DNA of 64,000 bases, from assembly GCA_949752745.1 (NCBI GenBank), contig OX457026.1, positions 75,394,742 through 75,458,741 on the forward strand, in the 5' to 3' direction. The notes under the pieces are model-generated. The model was not told where the DNA came from and ran no database searches. It saw nothing but the letters and a program-made list of their open reading frames with translations. Source of the DNA: Protula sp. h YS-2021 (taxonomy: Eukaryota; Annelida; Polychaeta; Sabellida; Serpulidae). Every line of letters starts with the position of its first letter. Position 1 is the first letter of the stretch. Shown in pieces: positions 9,901 to 24,085 of this stretch. The position numbers and the translations under genes are program-made.

Positions 9901-12900
9901 TTGCAGTTTTTCAGCATTCTACAGATAAGTCATTCGGTTAATTTTTCAAGAATTCAGTTTCTTTAGACAATTTTAAGGTGTTTTTGGTAAAAACAATTGA
10001 AGTCGTACAATTAGCAAAGGATAGATAAAAATCTTTAAAATGATAAGACTATAACACTATCAAACTATATTTTAATTGACTTTATCATCAGCAGCAAACA
10101 ACACTTACAGAATCATATACAGATTCACTGAAAATTGACCTTATCTTCGAAACAGAGGGCAGAGGTGGGCCACCAGCTTTTTAAGGCACTGATAATATAG
10201 TTAAAGGGTCTACCTTTGTGCAAAATGTTTTTCCTTTGGTATAGTTAAAGGGCTACCTTTGTGCAAAATGTTTTTTTTTTAGTCGGTTCAATAAATATCC
10301 GAGAGCAGAAAATGTGCAATTTTATGTTATTTGCTGGTGGGAAACCAAAAATGAGCCGGGGGATGAACTGAGCCGCATTTGTGGCTACGGTTACTTATTT
10401 ATATGTTAAGAGCGCGTTTTACACTAAATTTCACAGGACAAATTGGTCCACTAAAGATTTTGTGGCAAAATTTCTATTTTTATATGCTAAATATACAAGT
10501 GTGGAGGTCGAGCTTTGCCTCTCCCACCCAGAGAGAGATGCAGACCCGCATTCATAACTACGTTTCACCCCATGTCGCGTCCTTAAAGTACGCCTCGAGA
10601 GTGGCTAACTACACCAACTTAACGAAAAATATTTCCTTTGTCAACGATATGTTCTTGAACCCAGATTTTAATGTCGAACGAAACAAAACCGTTTAAGGTA
10701 AACACAAAAAGGTACGCCACAATATACTTAGCTTTTTTTATTCAATTATCACAGGAAATAAATTTACAAAATTACGAGACCTGCTATAATAGCCTGAAGA
10801 ATTCATAAGCGAATACGTTTAATTTACTGATTTCACAACAGCAAAGATGGTATGCAAATTCTGTTGTAAAATATAAAATGCATTGCCGTCGGTACAGCAG
10901 CATCCCTAAAATCTTGCTTTCAATGACTTTTTAAACAATTAAACAAGAGAAATGTTCAGTGTAACGAAAAGTGACAAGAATCGTTTGTTTTCACCGTAAA
11001 TTTCTAACCAAGCTCTAGAGATTTTCTCTTTGCTAATTTTGATTTCCAGAGTGCTAAACCAACAGCATGTATGATATGAACAATATACGGTTGGTGTGCG
11101 AATTACAAAATAGGTCCAGTGTTTGGCAATAAACTGTCAAATATAACAGAGAAATTGGATAAGGGTTTGAGCACAGTCACTAATTCGATCTGTATCAAAA
11201 GAGCAGAAAATCCATGATAACGCTGTTTCCAACATGACATAATGTCATAACGTAGTCCCCTATGAGAGCGAAACGCTGTCACAACACAGTTGTGTACAGT
11301 CAGGACTTGAACATAGCACACTTTTACTAAATCTGTGTAAAAACGCTCATATTGTACTAAAAGCGTTGTCATTTCACTTGTAAGCTACTCTTAGATATTA
11401 TCAGTCTGATCTGAAAGTACTTTGAACACAACTGTGCTAAATGTGACTCTAAAAAATATCCCATGCTACACCAGGTCTTTACAAAACACATCCTAAAAAG
11501 ATTCTTACAACGTCCAAAGAGCGAGGTTTTATTGAAGAAGGGGAAAAACACTCCAAACTAAAATAACAGCAAAAGATTCACACCTACACAACAGTAAAAA
11601 CCCCCAAAGAATTAAATGCACTCCAAATATTAAAACGATGAACATCTCTGGAAAGAGTAACACGGCGAACGTAGAAAGTTTAACTGAGCTCTAACAGTCT
11701 TTTGACAATAAACAACAACGCGACGTACAACCAGATCATGATGTGCTGTGTAGCTGCGTTTCGCCATATACCAGTGACCTAGGATCGTTCGCCACTTTTC
11801 AATGGTTTTTGCGCAATAACTTTCGTGTTTTAGACGCGATCCGGATATGCTTTTGTATGTAACAAATACAGGATTTTACACAAGTTTTCTGTTATGTGCG
11901 AAGTAAAATGTCATGATTTACGACAATGCCAGGCCGATGTATGTTTTTCGGGCAGGATTTTCGAGCTGTAACTCGCCACTTTATTCTATCATCCCGAAAT
12001 ATACATTTTAAGTGCAAACTCTAAGACTATCAATTCGCTTTTCAAAATGACTGCTAAGAGCTATAAGGATTACATGTGAGCATAAACCTGACTTCAAATG
12101 TGTATACTAACAGTTTTCTTATAGCAGCTCATTATTTTGCATTCGAGAACCAGTGGCAGTTGTCGGGAGGATCGGCAAAAAAAAATATCGTTTCAGGGAT
12201 AATTGTTGTTTTCGGGAGGTGGCGATGCTACAGGCGCAGGCGATTCAATCTAGGTTACTGGTATGTCTCAAATACATAAGCGATATTTTACACACCACAA
12301 TCTGGTTCGACGGCTTATTGCAGCTATAGCCAACGCTTACTTAGGCTCAAAGAACATTAATCTAAAACAAAGAACTTTAGACACTAAATGCATAAGATTA
12401 ACAAACAAACATATTCTTAAGATCTCGAATAAGACATTGAACCATCTAAGTTTGATCATTAAGTGCTTTTCAACAGTCAACATAATATTATAACACGCCT
12501 TTGAACTTGTTCAGTCTCGCACTTAATTTTCTTCCTGATTATTTCGAGACTCTGGTCACAAAATCTTGAACACAGTTGAATAATTTTCTTCTAAGTAATG
12601 CAAATTCTTTTGATATGACAACGTCAAAATGCTAACGAATAAATTAGAACAGCTTACTTGAGCGTTCTCTGAAAACATGAAGAATCTTCAGTCCCAATGA
12701 GCACGAATATTGAACTTAATTGCCCAGTTTACATCTAGCTGCTCGGAAGAAAACGTAAAAAGGCGACGCACTTTCGCTTTTGCTCTGAACACTTTGCTGA
12801 CAAAATAAAGTAAACAATTAAAAAAATTTACAAAAACACCTTAACATTCAAATTTCTACTCGGACAGTTAATCATAATTTTGTTCAAGAATTAAAAAAAA

Positions 12901-15900
12901 ATTCATTCAGCTAATCTTGAACCAATTACCACAGGCTTTGTTCAAATGGCATAACACCAATTTTTAAGACGTAAACAAAAGAAAAATTTCTTTTTCAACT
13001 GTAGCTACTGCTGCTGAACATTACGAAAAAAACGATCACCAGACAAACGTTGTTGACTTTGCAATTTTCTATTCAGCCTACATCTATGTACAATTATTGT
13101 ATGGCATGTAAAATGCTGTCCGTTAAAAGCTCTACCTAAACTATCTACACATTACCAGGTTACAACCAACAATTAGGGTACGTCAACTTTTATATACTGC
13201 TATTCTCTACCAGAAAAAGACGAGAATATCTGACGCAACATTGGCAAAATCCCCGTGTGGTTATGCCAGCAATGTACCAATTCAAGAAAAATATTAAACG
13301 ATTTTCGCCGGGAAAATCACACGACTAACACTGCTATATATTCATAATTATAATTGCTGCATCTCTATTGGACGGTTCTCAAAGTGGTCTTAAGGTAGAA
13401 CAGACTTATTTCAAAACAAAGGCAGGCACAAACGCAGATTACGCATATTTTTTTAAATGTTCACCCCAGTCTGCGTTTTAGTTGTATAGCCATCCAACCT
13501 TCACACTGTTCTAACAGTTTGATCGTGTTCTACCTCAAAACAGGTTAGCAATTAATTACAATTTCAGTTTTTAAATTTTTTATTTGTTTATTTTTTTTTT
13601 GGCGCTAATATTACTAATTATAATAAATTAATATCTGGTTAATTAATTACTAGAGCTAGTTAATAAATCTAGATATTAAACTTGCTTAAATACGAAGAGC
13701 GCTATCTATCTAGTCAATTACTAACTACAAGCTTACAGTACTAGACCATTAAATATTACAGTATTTAAATATGCTAACAGGTTCAAACAATGTTGACTTG
13801 TGGATTTCTACATATTTGTCACAAAGTTGAATTCACTGTGCAATTTGCGATTGCATTTCTCAACAAGTAAATTTAAAAATAATTTTCAACATAATTGCTA
13901 ACACGTGAACAGAGCGACTATCAGCCAAGGGTGTAACATCGTATTTTTTTTATCATAATCTCACCCCATAAGAATTACGTCATCCCTTTGAATCATTTGT
14001 CTTTACTTATTCGACACAGAGAAGTAAGCGATAGTGTTTCTATATGCATTTTCAATCCAATTTCAAATGCAAGAAGATAAGCAACACAATGTAGGTGTTA
14101 ACCAAACTTATAACTTGGCACATTTAACACCAGGCACTGAACACATTAAGAAATAATTTCTTTAGATATATGAACATGGTTATTGAAAAGAACACTTGAA
14201 AATGCATTTGATCTGAGGTCCATCACAGCAAAGAAACATTCCAACACCAAAGCGTTCGACTGCCAAATTCTTCCTATATATATATATATATATATCTGTT
14301 TCGAATGGAGATGTTTCATGATTGATGTGAGTCCCCTTAACAGGTGAGCCACACTCGGCCGTACTACGTTACGGCCTTTGAGCATTTTAATCCTTCAGAA
14401 CACGTAGTTAATGTCACGTTAAACAAGTAAGGTTGCAATCTGACGTCACCATATTTCGCTTTTCGAATGTAATAATCTTAAGAACAATCCCTTTGCCCTC
14501 CCGCAAATCTCTTCCTTCAAGAGCTATAAAAACTGGTCGCAACAGATATTTCATTACTACATACAAGTGGCCACAATTTTAAAATCAAACTTTACAAAGA
14601 GGGACAAGTCACTTTGTTATTTGACGAGATGGGGGACTGCATCACGGGCCTTTTGTCCACGCGCTGTAGTATGAATCATACCGTCAATACTGTTACCTTG
14701 ACCCAATACCCAATACCTCACAAACCTTAGGAAAAAGTTGTACCACACTTAAAAAGGAAGAAAAGGAAGCCACTTTCGTTTTCTAAACAGATGTGGTGCG
14801 GGCATAAAGGGCAAGTTAATCACGAGCACAAGATGTGGAGGGCAAAGGCAACCTTACGCAAAATTCTCTACCCACAGAGCAGTTAGTTCAGTGAAAGAAC
14901 GTTAAAAGTGAACACATAGTTATGCCAATAAATGTTATCTGGTATGCTTACATTGAGAGAGAACCTAACTAAATGTGTGGTCTCACCTGCATGCTCTTAT
15001 AACGTATCTATAAATTTCAACTTTTCACGCAGTCGAATTACTTACGTTTTTCATTTCCTAATTCTTACTTTATTTTCCAAATGGTTTCCAAAACAATTAC
15101 TCCACTTTCACATAAATTATTTTCTTTCACAAATATACTCTTGTAAACAAATCAAACCCAACATATCAGCTACATCATAACAGTAGTAACTAAATGAAAC
15201 ACATTTGATATTTGGCTGCAAGTTGAAAAGATTCTGTTTGAAATGCATTGTAAGAATGGATTAATTAAATGCCCTTTTGAACTTCGAGCTTTGGGATTCC
15301 GTAATTTCACTGGTCAGACAATTTGGCAAAATTATTTGTCTTAATTCTACTTTTTTTTATTAACCGCTTAATTCTTGCATAAAGATTCTTTTACTTGTGA
15401 ACACGTTTTGAAAATATACGAACAAGGAGTGGTTCTTCTAAAAAAATTATGCTAAATGTTACGAGGCAATAAAATCCCAAAAAAACATCTACAGCCAACC
15501 GATTTTAACGCTGACATAAATACATCGTAAATAAACGATACAATGCAGGAGACGAATACGTATCAAATACAATCAAACTGTCAAGCTAGACAGCCTAAAT
15601 GCTTGGCTTATCAGTTTGTTTTTACAATATCAACTTTTGTCTAACACAACAGCCTCAGGTACATGAAAATGAATCCCTCATGCTGATAAGGAATCGATGG
15701 AAGTGAAAAAAAAAACAATTAAAATTCCAATCACTTCCCGTAATACTTAACAGCGAAAGCAGCAATTACCCCTTATATTTTTAGAAGCTTTTTAAACAAA
15801 GGACAACAAGCGATACACTCGGCAAACATTAAACAGCACTTCAAACATTGTCGAAACGTTATCTTTTCAAAAGATAAACAACCACAACGCTTTCACAACA

Positions 15901-16080
15901 TATGACGAACAAACAACACGCTTAACTGAATTTTGTATAGTTTCCCACACAACAGTTCACCTATATACTGTCGATTTTTTTTTCAGCAGTTAAGCCAACA
16001 ACTAATTTCTATAACAAACATAGCGCAAGAAGTACTCGGGTATCAGTTTTTTTCCCACCAGCAGCATCACGTTTTCACTT
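9901..16080. other. AT-rich flank below the p63/p73 stop codon; possible long 3' UTR
   Basis: No convincing coding region or transposon is visible here apart from the duplication at 10196-10280 and a short TA run at 14275-14295. Seen on the minus strand this is the sequence after the last codon of the long isoform. AATAAA (TTTATT on the plus strand) occurs at 15356-15361, 15069-15074 and near 10734, so the 3' UTR could end close by or be several kilobases long; I cannot choose. Open frames of 60-105 codons here are short, lack recognisable domains and overlap AT-rich sequence. Confidence 0.4.
10196..10280. repeat. Two-copy tandem duplication
   Basis: A segment of about 45 bp containing ATAGTTAAAGGGTCTACCTT and GTGCAAAATG occurs twice in a row, the second copy lacking one base. 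No function is evident. Confidence 0.7.
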
Positions 16081-16338
16081 TCAACAATAATTATGATCTT
16101 TCTTCTGATTGTCGTTCGATAAAGAAATCGTGTGCTTAAATGTATACCGGGTGACCTCGTAATAGCCGGGGCAATAGCCATTCGGCTGTGACGCCAGACT
16201 GATGGTCGACGCGTCACTCGCTCCCCGTTGCAGCTCTTGCGATTGTGACGACTGAAATGCCGTCGAGTTGCGGAACTCGACCAGTGAACGCCACATCTTG
16301 TTGCGATGCTGGCCGCCAATCTTCATATTTTGCAAATC
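16081..16338 (-). CDS. p63/p73: p63/p73 coding exon 11 (end of SAM domain and C-terminal tail)
   Basis: A CTAAAATAG acceptor opens 258 bp that end with TGA at 16081-16083. [20 protein letters not shown] completes the SAM domain. A serine-rich spacer leads to [20 protein letters not shown] (residues 575-594), which resembles the core of the vertebrate transactivation-inhibitory segment, F-T-L-R-Q-T-I-S-F. The last residues are polar and end in Cys. The same YCPG..YEVTRYT..HTIS wording ends squid p73, so the ending is conserved in molluscs. Confidence 0.95.
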   Translation of the reverse strand, partial: DLQNMKIGGQHRNKMWRSLVEFRNSTAFQSSQSQELQRGASDASTISLASQPNGYCPGYYEVTRYTFKHTISLSNDNQKKDHNYC

Positions 16339-19300
16339 CTATTTTAGAAATGGGGTAAACATAAAAAAAAATTAGCTTCGTGAAGCAAACAGTAACTTTT
16401 CATGTGGATAGAATAATCTCAAAAATACTGCTATAATCTAACTAGCTTCGTTTTCTTTTTTTTTTTTTTAAATCACAGAAAAAAGAGAGTTCATATTTGT
16501 TGGTAAACATAATACCAATATTAGCAACACTCGACGCCCAGTTTTGTTTTTTTTTTTGTTAACAATTTTCTGAGACAATACGATAAGTTAACTACCTCTA
16601 ACGTGAATTCCTGAAGTTCAAACATATTGGTTAGTCCCTGTTCGTGGAAGCTATCCAAATATGCTGACAAACCGAGGTTTTGTAACCACCTGCAACGAAT
16701 TAAGAAAAATATGCATTTTCAAACAAGCTGGCAGAGAACGAGAGATTAATAATGCGCCCGTATAGCCTAAAAACTTGGCAGTTGTATATGAGTACATAAT
16801 GTGCCCGTTGTGTGATAGAATTCTGTGACCATGGTGTTTGTACCAACTGCTCACAAAAATTAAAATGCATATGCGAGATTTAGAGAAAATAAAGTGTACA
16901 TCTTTCAATAATGAGAAATAATAAGTCAATATGCATCACAGTTCGCAATTGATACAGGAATTATAAATATAGAGAAGTAAATAAACTCTTTTCTTAGCAA
17001 AGTAGGGTGAGGTAGAGAGGACTTACGCGGCGATGGTAAAGTCGTTCTGTGGTTGCTGCTGAACCTCTGACGATCCAGCGACGGCCATCAGATCTATGGG
17101 CTGTGGCACCATCTGAACCTGCTGAGGGGAAGTAGCCGGCGGTGTACTTTCTGGGCCATCCAAATCGGGCAGCTCAAGGATGTCGGAGCTAGTACCGGGC
17201 GTGGCGTTCATAGTACTGGTAATGATAGGTTTGAAGTCTTGCGTCTGGCCGTGTTTGAAGTCGTGCATGTTCAGCACCGGGGTGGTACTCTGGGAGACCG
17301 AGTTAGCCATTGAGGTCTGGCCGAAGCTTGGGATACTACTTAAGTTGGGCAAGTTTGACGTTCCGCTTGGTAAGTTGAGGCTGGGCAGCCGATCTCCGAA
17401 GCCTAGGCTGGAAGGGATGTTGGTGGGGATCGACACTACCTTCGGCATACTTGGTCTGCAAAAGAGAGACAGGACGATCAAGACCTAAACTGGTATGATG
17501 CTTTCTAGCGTCAAAGTAGACATGCATCCTTCAAAACCCACCCAAACAGAACCGAACCTAAAAATCCAACCTCCCACCATCCCCCCCCCCCCACCCCCCC
17601 AAAAAAAAACAACAACAACAACAAAAATAAATAAATAAATAAATGAACAAAAATGAAACGGAAAATACCAAAGGATATTTGAAAAACGGAAAATTCCAGG
17701 GGTTATCCCTGAATTGGGAAACGAGACACAATCCCTTAACTGTGTTCTGCGGAGGTGTAAGTGCAAAAAGCCCGCGTAATAGGAGACGAGAGCATTGCCA
17801 CGCGACAAAAGTAATTACGCTATATCAATAACAAACCTTTATCGTTTTTTTTAACATGTTTATCCTTTTATGCGCATGGAATCTTCTACCAATTATGTAT
17901 TTACAGTTTGCATCAGATTTCAATTCTGCTCAATAGAAGACGTATGATATACTTGCGAGAGGCACATATATTAACTTGTCTAAATCAGCTTTTATTGCAT
18001 CAATTAGTGGTGTTTAAAACATTTATTTATATACAGTTTCTGGCTTTTGTTGACAAGTATATTGTATTTCCACATCTATCATAAACATGTGACTATTTCT
18101 CAAAAGACTTTACCTCAGAAATCACGTTATCTGATCGTGGATGATTTTAGGTACATTTTTGAATGAAATTTTAAAATGGAAATATAATTATTCACTTGTT
18201 TTGAATGTTACAAGGAGTTATTCAACAAACAGCAGTGTTATAATGAGACTGTATTAAAATAATGTTCACTCTTTTAAAGTTTTAATTTAATTCAATTTTT
18301 GCATTTTAATCACAGCCAGTACATTCTATGTAGTCTATAGATCTAATTTTCTCCCTGTTTTCATTCTTCATTTCGAGACAGTCATTGCTTCATTAAAGGT
18401 TTAACGAACAGCTGATACAGAAATACGTTTTAATACATTCACCTTAATTTTAAAAAAGAACCATAGATCAAAGGAACACGTAAAGTAAGGAAAAACCTGC
18501 CAATATTTGCAAACAGAAATGAAATACACACACTATGTATTAATAAAAAAATTCTTATCATTAAAACCCACTCCCAGAAATGCATTTAAAAGAGGAAAAC
18601 TCGCACAAAAGAAAATTAATTCCATTTCTCAATCGACTTCAAAAGCGGTGACATAGAATATATGCAAAATAATTCCTTGTCCCGCCGTACAAAGAATGTT
18701 CCGTGGTACTTGGATTGCGTCAGTGTGTTGCCAACGCAAGCATTCTCCATCTAAGCGCGGCAGGAAGAAAGGGGGCTCGGGGCAGGGGGAGGGGCGGAGG
18801 GGGGAGGGGGAGAGGGGAAAGGGGGGGTTATGGAGACGGGTCATGAAAGTTATCAAGAACAGCATAATCCTTTCTCGATCTTATAAATTATTCCGTTCAT
18901 AATCTCCATATTCGGTTAGTCTGAATATTTAATTGCATTCACTATTAGTTTTCAATGTATCTGTTCGTGTTAAGGTTTTGCACAGTAAATCCGTCAGTAG
19001 CGTGTAATAATAGGCCAACGCCAACAACAACACGATTGGGCCATTCCTGCTCACTTGAGGCTGGGCGACTCCAGAAGCTAAGCAGTTCTCAAGTAAATAT
19101 TCACGTGTGAAAAGAGCAGAAAAATACAACCTTTTGGACCAAAAAATCCCATCAAGGTCTCGTTACTGATTTCCTATTCACCCAACAAATATCTCATGTA
19201 AAGTCCCGACCTTTTTTTTTTACATTAATCATGCTTGAACAGTTATCGAAGACGCCATCTTGCCTGGTAACTGGACGCCTTAGAAACCTGCACATAAACA

Positions 19301-22300
19301 AAGCTCTGTTTTCGGTCAGTCTCAAAATGTTTGTCCAAAGGTTCTCGTTCAGCGTTATTCGACGCCGCGCTCAAACATACTTAACAGACACCTGAACAGT
19401 TTCCTATGCCTTAAAGATGACTTTAATCGGCAATTTAAAGGGGGGAAAGAAAGCTAACGAAGAAACTATTTGAATATTACCGTGGGGATTGTTTTCAGAA
19501 GTTGTCTTTGAAGTAATCACGCTGTGGTCATATTCTTTTCTGTTGCCTTCCGCAATCAAAAGACGGAAAGTGTGAGGTTTATTCTCACCTCAAATGGGGC
19601 GGGCGGGGGGGGGGGGGGGGGGTTAAAACGAAGAATCGGGCACTGCATCTTAAGTATAGCTCTAATTTTTTTAACTAAGAAGTTATTATTTTTTACTTTT
19701 GCAAGTGTAATGGACAGCTTCAGTGTACTTTGACCCGTGTTGCATTATGCACTGCCACTCACTACACTACACTCACTCACACTGCCACTCACTACACTAC
19801 ACTCACTCACACTGCACTCACTGCCACTCACTGCACTACCACTCACTGCACCTATACTGGCTCACACTGAACTACCACTCACACTACACTACACTCACTC
19901 ACACTGCATTTCCACTCACTGCACTACCACTCATTCACACTGCACTATCACTCATACTGCACTTGCCTTAATATCTTTTCCATGCACCTCAAATTCTAGT
20001 TCATTTCAACAAGTGTTAATTTAGCGTTTAAGATCATCCTTAATCAAACAAAGTTTTCACAAAATGGCAATAAAGATTAGATGAAAACCTTACACTGGAA
20101 ATGTTGTTGTAACTTTTTAAGATTTATTGCATGTCTGTCCAACAATGAGGCTTAAAAGAATTCCTCAACTTATGAATGTAAATCGCTACATCTATACATT
20201 TGAGGCATGTGTAATTTTTATGTAGAGCGGAATAGCATTCCAAGAATATTGTTCAATTTCTTGCATGGACGGGTTAACGAAACGCATGAAGCAGCTTAAC
20301 TACGTTTTATTACGCATTATTACAATCTGAGCAGAAATACTAATAATTACAGTTAAAACGAGATTAAATGCGAAGCAAAATTCCACAAGTGTGTTATGTG
20401 GTCGGAAGGTAGAATACTTGACAACTTTCAAAGTCTATATAACCTTGGGGCGGGGGTGGAAAATATATATGGAATATAAAAATATATGGAAAATCCGTGA
20501 TTACCCCGAGATCCTGAGGGAATTCCCTGGCATTTTTCACAGCTTAAGTTTAACCTTACAAAAACCATCACCCCCCCCACCCCCAACATACCAAGTTTTA
20601 TTCAACATAATAGTCCCTTTTTCAACATGTTGTGTCAACACCCCACCCAATTCCTATTGACAACCAACATTAAGCCTGTGGAACCTAAGCAAAAACATTA
20701 TTATCAAATATACTTATATCGCAACTGTGGGCTTTAATTTTTAAATCACCATTGCTTGACTGCCCTATATATTTTTGGCAAACATCTCATTTTTTCAAAA
20801 TAAAATTCTGGTATTTGCGGGTTAATGGTGGTTTTACCCTACGACCCCAAAACCTGAGAAAATCTCAGAAAAACAATCCTTTAACCCTCCTGGCAACTTC
20901 TGAAGTTCTTTTCATATCTTTTCAGCATTGAAGATTAACGTCTTTAAGGCATTTAGTCCACGAGCGATTTGAGCTCTAAAGGGTAGGGGTAAGCTGCAAA
21001 AATAACGCTACCCCTAATTCTCAAATATTTAACTTACGTCCAGGGACAAGCCGACTGGGTATTTGCAAACTTGTTTGTCTTTCATTCTCGCCTTGAACAT
21101 GCAAAAATTCAAGGGGGCAATATCAAATAGACAAAAGCGAATCTGTTTTCTTAAAAGCCTCAAATTCATTTTAAGAATTTCTAATGATGAAAAGTAATTT
21201 TTGGTTAATTAAGTTCGCTCGGGGCGAATTTATTAATGTTTATCACAATTGTTTACTCATGGGTGGGGTTCAAGGAAGGGTTTAACTTGTCCTAGGAGTT
21301 TGCTCAGTGAATACTCAGGCTTACAGTGTGTATTTGTGTTTTCAGTTTAAGTTAATCGTGGGCATAGAATTGACGAGTTACTCTAAATGAAGTAAGTGAA
21401 TCACGTAGTGAGCATTTCACGCCTATCAACCTAGCATCAATTTCAATCATTCAATCAAATCAATTCCAGACAGAAGCCAAAACCTCAGTCGAACTTTCGG
21501 GTATTCTGCTGATTCCTGGTGTCCCTTGTTTCTCCAAACCTGGTCCTACACCGACAAAAAAAACCCCATATATATAAGAGTGCAGGGAACTATTACCGCA
21601 TGCATCCTGGTCAAGACGGGGCATGCCCCGCTCTCATCTTGACGAGATGACAGTTAACCACATTATGCCCGCTGATTAGCATATTGTCTGCTCCTTGATC
21701 GTCAAGTGTCTTCTTGTTTCTCTTGATGGTCGATGCATAATTTTTCACATCTAATCCCCCCCCCCTCCCCCCCATCCGACCTTCCCCCTTCCGAAAATAC
21801 CTCATTCTTCACACACTGAAAAAAAAGGAATTTTGACTGCGGACTTCCTTACATTCTCGAGAGATGGTCTTCTCGCAAAACTATTATGACGTTTCCATAC
21901 GGCTGTCATATCTAGCATCTATCTGCTCAGACATTAATGTGGAATAATGAATTGTATTTGAGGAAAATTTTAACCAGATAACACAACGCAGTTTTTGCAC
22001 ACATGGGTTAGCGATGGTCACTGAATGAATACAGCTGAACACCTTCAATTCCGATTTACCCACCCCCCCCCCCCCCCGCAAAAAAAAATGACTTTACAAT
22101 GATATATTAGACTGAGTATATGCAAAGCGTGCTAAGCGAAGGGGGTTTTGGCTTATTTATATCCAGAATCTGCATGGGCCTGTTTTGCACCCTATAGTAA
22201 CGTTACACTGAGGTCTTAATATACATATTTGTCTTGGTGGCGGATTGATTTACACTCTGTTTATACTTAATGATATTTTACTAACGCTCGTTCGTGTAAA

Positions 22301-24025
22301 ATGTCACCAGAACAAGGAAACTACGAAATGTAGCGTTTAAAGTGACCATGAACCGGCTTCATGAAACAATTGTAAAAGGTTATTTGGATTTGTTGCAATT
22401 AATGTGCCTGAGATTATTGCAAATGATATGAATGAAATCAATTTAAAAAAGATCAATGAACAGACCAATGGATGATAAATGTAGGGTGGTTAACCTCAGC
22501 AGTCCCTGTTCTCCTGTACACCCCTCCCCCTCCCCCTCCCCCTCCCCCCCCCCCCCCCCCCCCCCCCCCAGTGTTCAATTCGTCGGACCATATCTTGCAG
22601 TGACACAAACATCCATTAACAGCGTCACTCACTTAAGAACGAACCAGTAAAATTGCAAAACAAATTTTCAAAATGAAAATATCAAAGTAAAGCAATTAAA
22701 TATTTCACATTTGGCCTTTCGAATTGCGTAACCCTTTGTGCTATCTTGTGCAAAAAAGCAAATTGAATAAAACGCATTTCATTCAGTTACAATGGGCAGG
22801 TCATTTGTGTTAAAATGGTACCAAAAAGAGCAATCGTATTTATATCCCTTGAAATTAGGGACAAAAACAAAAGTCGCATTAATATGTACGTTTTGTCACA
22901 TAAATCGCCATAAAACTTAATAATAAAGTAGCATTGAAAGAAACTCGTAAAAATTTAAGTGCAAATCTGAAAATAAAAAGACAAGTACATGAAGCGTGCC
23001 GCAGAATTAATGACCCTTTTATACGCAAGAAGCTGTCATGGTAATCCAAAGAAATACATATTTCACAAATGTAAATCTGGGGAATTTCTTTTTGAAGAGA
23101 GCGGGGCTTCAGAGATAAAATGAGCACGTGCGGATTAGTAATCTATAAATATAGATAAAATATGACTAGATAAAAAAAAAAAAACAAACAAACAAAAACC
23201 TTGACAAAATAGCGCAGAATCGACCAGTGCGATTTCAAGTTTGGTTCGTTCGTTTCTAGTGGCGGCACGTTCCAACCCACGCACCTGCGGAACAAAACCC
23301 CGCATCCATCACAGCAATACCTCAGGCACTGAGTCGTCTGCTTACAAAAAAAATTAGTCTTCGCGCAGAACGCGGGCATTTCATTTAACTTACAAGGTGC
23401 CCTTCAGTCTAAGATTATCTGTATTGTGTATAAATCATGTTAAAACCCCCCTCTCTCAATTGTAACTACTTTTTAAGTGATAAATGTAAATTGCACCAGC
23501 AAAAAAAAAAAAAAAAAAGTTTCATAAAAAAGCGATGAATTAACGGCACAAAAAGAGGGCGATAATACAAGACGATAATGAGTTAATAAGCATAAACTGT
23601 TGCGTATATAACAAATCCAATAAGAAGCAGTAGGAACTTTTTAAATCTATTCAACTTGGCATCGCGTGTAATATCTTTTCAAAGGGCCTGTTTGTTCTCT
23701 ATTACAATAAAATAAATGGGTATTAATTCACGGAAGCTATTAAATTGGAGCGAATGTCTTTTTATAAATCGAAATGAACCGAATAGCAGATAATTTAGAG
23801 AAAGATGTACGGATATAAAATAAAAGTTGCAATACGATTCTGATGCCTTCAGGCTTTTCAAGTCGAATCTGCAATGATGGAATGAACAGTGGAACCGTAC
23901 AATGTGCTGTTTTTTTACTTTTATTGTATTATACGTGTTATCAATAACGTAAATTTTAAATTAATGTTCCTTTTACGTAGGCGCGGTAAATACCATGTTC
24001 TGCCAAATGCCCGAAGTGGCGGTAT

Positions 24026-24085
<60 letters not shown>

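Noticed and set aside
10379..10696. Open frame of 105 codons on the plus strand
   Set aside because: No known domain, starts within AT-rich sequence with no promoter or splice context; best taken as chance.
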